Assembly (NCBI GenBank): GCA_963839515.1
Contig: CAWIVN010000006.1
Location: 130,289-194,288 of the forward strand
Source: Fredericiella sp963839515
GTDB lineage: Bacteria; Chloroflexota; Anaerolineae; Caldilineales; Caldilineaceae
DNA: 64,000 nucleotides
Reading direction: 5' to 3'
Shown: positions 58,070-64,000 of the stretch, one piece after another
How positions within the stretch are numbered: position 1 is the stretch's first letter
Layout: every line of letters begins with the position of its first letter
The notes under the pieces: generated by a model
What the model was told of the DNA's origin: nothing
Database searches by the model: none
What the model saw: only the letters and a program-made list of their open reading frames with translations
Position numbers and translations under genes: made by a program

Positions 58070-59476
58070 TCACGCTTCCGCCACAGCTTGGCGAATTGTG
58101 TTGGCAAACGCCAAGGCTCGCTCCGGTGCGTCACCTACGTGCTCCGAAGCGTCGAGCAGGGCCAAAATCTTCTCTTGGCCCAGATATTTCGTGATCCGCT
58201 CGTCAACTGCCAGACGCTCGGCCAGCGGGTTGGCGCGCCCGGCCTGCAGTTCCGCCCAGGCCGCCAGGCTTTGCTCGCGGATTACCTCGTGCAGCACCTG
58301 GCGGTCGCCCCCGGCCTTGGCCGCAGCCATCAATACTCGCTCAGTAGCGGCGAATATGCCGTAGTCACGCAGGTTGCGCGCACTGGGCCCCGGCCAGATT
58401 TGCAGCCCGGCAACCAGTTTCTCGGCGCGCTGCAAGACCTCGTCGGTCAGCAGCAGCGCCTCGGGCAAGATCAGCCGGCGATTGGCCGAGTCGTCGAGTG
58501 TTCGCTCCAACAAGCTGAGCGCGGCGTTGTCCCATGCCACACGCGGCAACGCAGCTACCAGCCGTGTCAGGCTGTCGATATTCTCCGCTGTAATGGGATT
58601 GCGCTTAAACGGCATTGCGCTGGAGCCGACCTGCTTTTCGCCAAACGGTTCACTCCACTCGCCAAAGGGAGGGCTTTGCAGCAGGCGCAGGTCAAAAGCA
58701 AACTTGTGCAGGCTGGCGCACACCCCAGCCAGGGCATTGAGAACCAGCCAATCCTGCTTGCGTGGATAGGTCTGCGTGGCGACGGGAAACGCCTCGATCC
58801 CGAGACGGCGCAGCACCTGCTGCTCCAATTCCTGCGCTGAGACGTCGCTGCCCTCAAGCAATTGCGTATAGCTGGCGCTGGTGCCGACCGCGCCCTTGAG
58901 ACCCTTGCCCCGAATGCTATCACGAACTCGGCGCATCTCGCCCAGGTCGATTAGCAGGTCCTGCCCGTATTGGGCCAATCGGTAGCCGATCGTCGTCGGC
59001 TCCGCCGGCTGGATGTGCGTAAAGGCAATGACCGGCGTGCGGGCTTCGGCCTCAATACGCCGTGCCAGTAGCTGCAGCACACGCTCAAGCTGAGGGATCA
59101 GAAGGTCGAGCAAGGCGCGCAGCCGCAGCGCATCGACGTTGTCCAGGACGTCCATCGACGTCGCCCCGAGGTGGATGATTGGCCCGCCCACGGGGCACTG
59201 CTCGGCAAAGGTGCGGATCTCCGCCATCAGGTCGTGGCGCAGCTCACGTTCGAACTCCTCGGCACGCGCAATATCAACATCGTCCTGGTGTGCGCGCAGG
59301 TCTTCCACCTCCGCGAGTGTCACCAGTCCCGCGGCTGCTTGCGCCTCGGCCAGCGCCACCCAAAAACGCCGCAGCAGCCGGCGCTTCTCCACCTCGCTCC
59401 ACAGGCGGCGCATGGAGTCGCTGCCGTAGCGCCATGTCAGCGCCGACAGGTACGTTTCGTGGTCATACACACTCAT
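58070..59476 (-). CDS. purB: Adenylosuccinate lyase
   Basis: 468 residues from ATG 59476. The fumarase/aspartase superfamily signature GSSAMPFKRNPITAENI is exact for PurB, with HLGATSMDVLDN and AFTHIQPAEPTT. It releases fumarate from SAICAR and from adenylosuccinate in purine synthesis. The CysQ-like gene ends 53 nt upstream and the RlmM-like gene begins 7 nt downstream, so a transcription unit is plausible. Confidence 0.95.
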   Translation of the reverse strand: MSVYDHETYLSALTWRYGSDSMRRLWSEVEKRRLLRRFWVALAEAQAAAGLVTLAEVEDLRAHQDDVDIARAEEFERELRHDLMAEIRTFAEQCPVGGPIIHLGATSMDVLDNVDALRLRALLDLLIPQLERVLQLLARRIEAEARTPVIAFTHIQPAEPTTIGYRLAQYGQDLLIDLGEMRRVRDSIRGKGLKGAVGTSASYTQLLEGSDVSAQELEQQVLRRLGIEAFPVATQTYPRKQDWLVLNALAGVCASLHKFAFDLRLLQSPPFGEWSEPFGEKQVGSSAMPFKRNPITAENIDSLTRLVAALPRVAWDNAALSLLERTLDDSANRRLILPEALLLTDEVLQRAEKLVAGLQIWPGPSARNLRDYGIFAATERVLMAAAKAGGDRQVLHEVIREQSLAAWAELQAGRANPLAERLAVDERITKYLGQEKILALLDASEHVGDAPERALAFANTIRQAVAEA

Positions 59477-59529
59477 AGCAGCCCCGATCAGAGCTACGAC
59501 CGCACAGGGAGGATAAAGGGATAGATGAT

Positions 59530-60396
59530 TTACCAAAAGCCATCATCTTGATTATAGCCCGCTTCTTCGCAAATGCGAGCTACAACCGCGATGATTTCGT
59601 CGTGGATGACGCCGTTGCTGGCCACCAACCCATTATGGGCCCGCACGTCGCGCTTGTTATAGCGCAGCGGGTTGCCCCAACAGTCGCTCATGCGCCCTCC
59701 TGCCGCCTCCAATAAGGCCTGTGGCGCACACAGGTCCCACTCTTTGCAGCCGGGGCTGGGGTGAATATAGAGATCGGATAGCTGTCGCGTGATGAAGCCT
59801 ACCTTGAGGCCCACGCTGCCCGAGACGCGCTCGCGCGTGATACGCATCGTGGCACGAATCCGGTCCACGATTTGCTGGCGATGGCTGCGGCTGCTGACCA
59901 TGATCATATTGGCAGGCTCGACGCAGTCGCTGACACGCAAGGCCACACGTTCGTTGTGTTCGTAGAGAAAAGCGCCTTGGCCAACTGCGCCCACGTAAAG
60001 CAGGTCGCTCGTCGGCTGCATGACCACGCCCAACATGGGCAGCCCACCAATGGCAAGGCCAATCATGACCGAAAACTCACCGTTGCGCGCAATGAACTCC
60101 TTGGTGCCGTCCATCGGATCGACGATCCAGACACGCTCCTTATTGAGCCGTGAGAGATCATCCTTTGATTCTTCCGACAGCAGGCCATCGTCGGGATAGC
60201 GCGCACGTATGCGTGCGATGATGTGCTGATTGGCGCTACGGTCAGCTTCAGTCACTGGCTCGTCGCCCGGCTTGTAACGCACCTCGGACGAACCCACATA
60301 GAAGGTATTGACGATGGTTGCTGCTTCACGCGCCAGGCGTGCCGCAAATTCCATTTCAGCGCTTAAATCCACGGTGCTAATCCGTTGTTCTAGCAT
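59530..60396 (-). CDS. cysQ: Inositol-monophosphatase superfamily phosphatase (CysQ-like)
   Basis: 288 residues. The metal-binding pattern is EPVTEADRSAN, LLSEES, VDPMDGTKEF and CKEWDLCAPQALLEAAGG. DPMDGTKEF is typical of CysQ, which hydrolyses PAP (3'-phosphoadenosine 5'-phosphate), though histidinol-phosphate and inositol phosphatases are close. It is likely Mg-dependent and cytosolic. It precedes purB. A TATACT box on the reverse strand is at 60424-60429. Confidence 0.8.
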   Translation of the reverse strand: MLEQRISTVDLSAEMEFAARLAREAATIVNTFYVGSSEVRYKPGDEPVTEADRSANQHIIARIRARYPDDGLLSEESKDDLSRLNKERVWIVDPMDGTKEFIARNGEFSVMIGLAIGGLPMLGVVMQPTSDLLYVGAVGQGAFLYEHNERVALRVSDCVEPANMIMVSSRSHRQQIVDRIRATMRITRERVSGSVGLKVGFITRQLSDLYIHPSPGCKEWDLCAPQALLEAAGGRMSDCWGNPLRYNKRDVRAHNGLVASNGVIHDEIIAVVARICEEAGYNQDDGFW

Positions 60397-60468
60397 AAGA
60401 ATCTACTCGATTAAGGGCTTTCTAGTATAGAGTCGCCGCATTTTAGCACACTCTGATTGGCGTGCAAG

Positions 60469-61977
60469 TCATTTCGGGCCTGTGTTGGGACTTGCAGCAC
60501 GCGCCGCAGCCAAATCGTCGCTTACGTTGACGGCACAACGAACTCCCAGCCACGGCGCACCGGTGGTCGCTTCCACCATCTCGCCGGCGGCAACCGCCAA
60601 GCCATCGGCTGGATCACGGAATGACCCGCCCTTGACGATGAAGCGATCGGGCGCGTTTGCGCTTGACGCTGGGTCCTTACCCACATTCGTCGCCGTCCAC
60701 TCGGCAACATTGCCGGCCATATCCGATCCGCGCCAGGGGCTGTCGCCGATCGGCTGATACGAACCAACCGTCTGCGTATCGCCGATGCCAGTCAATTGGC
60801 TATTGGCACGCTGCACCTGAAATTGGTCGCCCCAAGGGTAGGTGTACTGCCGTTGCGTGCTCCGTGCATAGCCGGCCGCTACTTCCCACTCCACAGCGCT
60901 CGGCAGCCGTTTGCCGGCCCAGGCGCAGTAGTCGCCGGCACCGAGCCAGTCCACGTTCACGACGGGATAGCGGCCGAACGCAGGGTCGAGCAAGTAGTTA
61001 GGCCGCGTTGCCCCTGCTGTGACCGCAGGCTGCTTGCAGCGCCCGGCGGCAATACATTTGCGATACTCGCCAATTGTGACTTCATTGCGGTCGATGGCGT
61101 AGGCAGGCACTTCCACCCGTTCCACTCCACCCGACGCCTGGGGTGACACAGGATAGGCGCCGGCCGGCACAAATACCATCCCATCCAAGCGTGACTGCTG
61201 CTGCCACCACAAGACTGCCAACGCCAGCGCAATGATGGGGATCAGGATAGCGACGGCTTTGAGCCATGAAACGCGCAACCCGCCTGGCGTCCTGCCAGCC
61301 CCCGCAACTGCCGGCTCAGCAACAACAAGGGGTGCCGGCCACACGCCAGGTGTGTCGGCCCAATCGTCATACTCGTCTGAATAGCTGCTTGCGCCGGCCG
61401 CGGCGGTAAAGGTGCCGGTGCCGGTTACCTTGTACTTGGCGCTGCTTGAGGTGGGGACGGGCCATCCAGCGCGCAATTCCTCCAGCAGTTCCGCCGCTCG
61501 CAGCCGCCGCCCCGCGTCGGCGCTGCTCGTCTCTTCGACCAACGCTGCGGGCAGTGCAGCCAGCCAAGCTGCGCTGCGGTTGTCTTCGCGCCGCAACTGG
61601 TCCAACTCCTCCACGGACAGAGTGATTGGAGGCGCCGCCAGCAAAGCGTCGGCCAGGATCATGGCTGTTCGTTCGGGATCGGTCTGATGCTTGAGTGCCG
61701 TCAGCATTCCCTTGCGTTGAAAGATCGCCGCACGCAGCAGCAGTGAGACCTGGGCCTCCTCCAGAGCATGACGAGCTTCTAAAGCCAGCAGGCCGTCACG
61801 CAGCAGCGCCGGCGGCGGCAATTGGCCGCGCCGCCACCAGGTGTCCAGCGCATTGTCCAGCGCGCTGCGTACGATTTTGACGTCATTTGCCGTCAGCGGT
61901 GGCTGTAGTGCACCAGTTGGTGCGCTCGCCTGGCCAGGCGTGACAGTTGGCAGTCTGTTCTGCGACATGCAAGCCAT
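60469..61977 (-). CDS. Membrane protein with FGE-sulfatase (SUMF1) domain
   Basis: 502 residues from ATG 61977; ATG 61968 is also possible. A cytoplasmic helical region (about 35-170) is followed by a Ser/Thr/Gly linker and one membrane segment (about 250-268, AVAILIPIIALALAVLWW). The exoplasmic domain (about 280-485) is SUMF1-like: EVTIGEYRKCIA, PVVNVDWLGAGDYCAWAGKRLPSAVEWEVAA, YPWGDQF, and DMAGNVAEWTA. Enzyme members make formylglycine; this protein may instead be structural. It is divergent from the zinc-ribbon gene. Confidence 0.8.
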   Translation of the reverse strand: MACMSQNRLPTVTPGQASAPTGALQPPLTANDVKIVRSALDNALDTWWRRGQLPPPALLRDGLLALEARHALEEAQVSLLLRAAIFQRKGMLTALKHQTDPERTAMILADALLAAPPITLSVEELDQLRREDNRSAAWLAALPAALVEETSSADAGRRLRAAELLEELRAGWPVPTSSSAKYKVTGTGTFTAAAGASSYSDEYDDWADTPGVWPAPLVVAEPAVAGAGRTPGGLRVSWLKAVAILIPIIALALAVLWWQQQSRLDGMVFVPAGAYPVSPQASGGVERVEVPAYAIDRNEVTIGEYRKCIAAGRCKQPAVTAGATRPNYLLDPAFGRYPVVNVDWLGAGDYCAWAGKRLPSAVEWEVAAGYARSTQRQYTYPWGDQFQVQRANSQLTGIGDTQTVGSYQPIGDSPWRGSDMAGNVAEWTATNVGKDPASSANAPDRFIVKGGSFRDPADGLAVAAGEMVEATTGAPWLGVRCAVNVSDDLAAARAASPNTGPK

Positions 61978-62134
61978 TCTATGCACCCTGGGCAAATCGG
62001 CAAACGCTGTGTATGCCGGAAACATCTTGCTCCCGCCTGCAAAACCAAATACAATGACAAACGCCTATGCCATTTGCCGGCACGAAGTAAGGTCCTTGGA
62101 ACAAAGCCTTTGTCAAAAGAATGAAGCCGCAATC

Positions 62135-63228
62135 ATGACGGACAAAACCTCCAAAGAGTTAGGCTACGTCGAGTTGGAGTGGACCTGCCCCACCTGCAAG
62201 ACGCGCAATCCCGGCACAGTCAAAATTTGCAGCGGTTGTGGTGCGGCCCAACCCAAGGACGTCCAATTTGAGACGCCGGCACAGGCCGAGCTGATCAAGG
62301 ATCCGGACAAGATCGCCCAAGCCAAGGCCGGTCCCGACATTCACTGCGCCTTCTGTGGCAGGCGCAACCCAGCTGGGGCCAAGATCTGCCACCAGTGCGG
62401 CGCCGACCTGACGGAAGGGAAGGCGCGCCAGACCGGTCAGGTTGTCGGCGCCTTTGACCCCAATGCGCCCAAGGAGGTCAAGTGTGCCTCATGCGGCATG
62501 ATGAACCCTGCCAGTGCCAAAACCTGTCGCGCTGCGGCGCGCCGCTGGCCAAGCCCCTGTCGGCACTGTCACAGTCTGGGCCTGCCCCGGCTGCCGCGAG
62601 CGGCGGCGGCAATATGAGCTGGATCTTGGTAGCCGTGGTCGTGCTCGTCGTCATTGGCCTGGGCATATTCGTCTTTTTGGGCTTCCGCACAAGCGACACC
62701 GTGGCGCAGGTAAGCGGTGCCCATTGGGAACGCAGCATCGATATTATCGCGCCCGTGCCGGTACGCAGCTCGGCATGGCGCGACCAATTGCCTTCGACAG
62801 CAGCCAACATCTCCTGCCGGCAGGAATTTCGCTACACTTCCGGCGAACCCGTTGCCGGGTCACGCGAAGTCTGCGGCACGCCATATACCGTCGACACGGG
62901 GACGGGCATGGGCCGCGTGGTGCAGGACTGCGAATACCAGGTCTACGACGACATGTGCAGTTACACCACGCTCCAACTGGCAGTGATCAACACCGTCGTC
63001 TCGGAAGGTGCAGGCTTTACACCCAAGTGGCCGGCCGCTAACCTGGCGGCAGAACAAAAGTTAGGCGACCGCCGTGAGCGTTACGTCTGCGAATTCAGCA
63101 CCGATGGGGATACCTATTCGTATTCCGTCCATTCGCTCGCCGAGTACGAACAGTGCCAGACCGGAAGCCGCTGGCAGTTGCAGGTCAACTCATTCGGTGA
63201 CGTGGTCTCCGCCGAGCCCGCCAACTGA
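62135..63228 (+). pseudogene. Zinc-ribbon membrane protein, interrupted by a -1 frameshift
   Basis: The protein starts at ATG 62135. Three zinc ribbons of the form CxxCxxxNPxxxKxCxxCG run from about residue 12 to 137. The third breaks: after AKTC the frame is lost, and CGAPLAKPLSALSQSG resumes in the other frame. One missing base at about 62528-62532 explains it. The second part has a membrane helix (WILVAVVVLVVIGLGIFVF) and an exoplasmic domain with six or more cysteines. The restored protein is about 364 residues. The function is unknown. It could be a real mutation or an assembly error. Confidence 0.75.
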
Positions 63229-63372
63229 TCTGCACCGAGCGCGCCGTGTATGCACGTCAGTCCGCACGTCCTCGTGTGGGCCAGCACGCCGCATGCCGTA
63301 ATCTATGTTAGAATTTGCCAACCAGAAGCCCGAGCCGGGGATTCCGACACACTAGGTAATAGGAAACGCAAA

Positions 63373-64000
63373 ATGGCCCAATTCCCACCTGTCGCTGAGC
63401 AAATGCGCATCCTCATGCGCGGCGTCGATTTCGGCGATGCCCAGACCTATACCAATATGGAAAAGGAACTGCGCGAGCGGCTGCAGGAAAGCTACGACAG
63501 CGGGCGACCGCTCGCGTCTACTGCGGCTACGACCCGTCCTCACCCGACCTGCACCTGGGCCACACAATTTCGATGCGCAAACTGCGCCAGTTCCAGGACC
63601 TGGGCCACGACGTCACCTTTCTAATCGGCACCTTCACCGGCATGGTGGGCGACCCGTCGGACAAAGACAGCGCGCGCCGGCAGCAGACGCTGAACGACGC
63701 CATGGGCAAGGCGCGCAGCTACGCTGACCAGGCTTTTCGGGTGCTGGATCGCGACAAGACCAAGATCCGCTACAACCACGAATGGTTGAGCGAGCTTTCC
63801 TTTGGCGACGTGGTGGGGCTGGCCTCCAACTTCACCGTCCAGCAGTTCCTGGCGCGCGAGAACTTTGCCACCCGGTTCGAGCGTAACGACGCCATCTGGC
63901 TGCACGAGTTCTTTTACGCTCTCATGCAAGGCTACGACGCCGTAGCGCAGCAGACCGACGTCCAGATCGGTGGCCGCGACCAGTTGTTTAATCTCATGGC
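63373..64000 (+). pseudogene. tyrS: Tyrosyl-tRNA synthetase, frameshifted and cut by the window end
   Basis: ATG 63373 follows AGGA by 8 nt. The reading runs MAQFPPVAEQMRILMRGVD to about residue 47 (SYDSGRPL), then shifts: a single missing base near 63510-63513 restores RVYCGYDPSSPDLHLGH and TFTGMVGDPSDKDSARR. HLGH is the HIGH motif, and WLSELSFGDVVGLASNFTV fits TyrRS. The gene continues beyond the window. The other frame contains no stop in the visible part, so it would be functional if the shift is an error. No T-box leader is seen upstream. Confidence 0.82.

Noticed and set aside
63229..63372. T-box leader upstream of tyrS
   Set aside because: The gap is only 144 nt and has no T-box sequence or terminator hairpin.

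Overview
The window reads as ordinary chromosomal sequence of a GC-rich bacterium, most likely a Chloroflexota lineage near Caldilineae/Anaerolineae. This is an inference from gene content and style: a UPF0182 membrane protein, a PIN/TRAM protein, DUF951, lipoproteins with Thr/Pro-rich linkers, and several genes whose -10 box lies only 6-9 nt before the ATG, as expected for leaderless mRNAs. There is no prophage, insertion sequence or CRISPR array. Genes are dense on both strands and mostly housekeeping.

Layout. 1-4.0 kb: a glycoside-hydrolase-like lipoprotein, a small SelW/Rdx-type gene with an in-frame TGA in its CxxC position, and a reverse-strand group of PIG-L deacetylase, DUF951 and a Nif3-like protein. 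3.9-8.4 kb: PIN/TRAM protein, cysS, rlmB and a GNAT protein. 8.5-12.8 kb: a reverse operon of DUF1116 protein, acyl-CoA synthetase and MFS transporter. 13-16.2 kb: a four-gene operon of pentapeptide-repeat protein, VTC polyphosphate-polymerase domain, DUF4956 and lamin-tail lipoprotein. 16.3-20.8 kb: HtrA protease with a C-terminal PepSY-like region, and UPF0182. 21-27.4 kb: a glycosyltransferase, tRNA m1A58 methyltransferase, two poorly known envelope proteins, YbaK and acyl-CoA dehydrogenase. 27.5-33.8 kb: a degenerate histidine-phosphatase fused to a methyltransferase, then hutU-hutI-hutH for histidine degradation to formiminoglutamate. 33.8-38.4 kb: an EF-G-like GTPase, a lone HPt protein and a GT2 synthase. 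38.4-45.8 kb: polA, argS, serA and an SH3b lipoprotein. 46-50.4 kb: a LysM surface protein, a nucleotidyltransferase, a candidate small RNA and acpP. 50.5-54 kb: recO, MazG-like and lexA (SOS-type control), cspA, trmJ and tRNA-Glu. 54-62 kb: a nitrilase-fold protein without its cysteine, a TolB-like lipoprotein, purB, an RlmM-like methyltransferase, a CysQ-like phosphatase and an FGE-domain protein. 62-64 kb: a zinc-ribbon membrane protein and tyrS, both broken by single-base frameshifts.

The most notable items are the putative selenoprotein with a matching stem-loop downstream of the TGA, a structured reverse-strand small RNA with two anti-Shine-Dalgarno motifs, a lexA promoter with an operator between its -35 and -10 boxes, an intrinsic terminator in the leader of the GT2 gene, and several enzymes that have lost catalytic residues. 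Nothing here was tested by database search or folding software; family names rest on recognised motifs and lengths.
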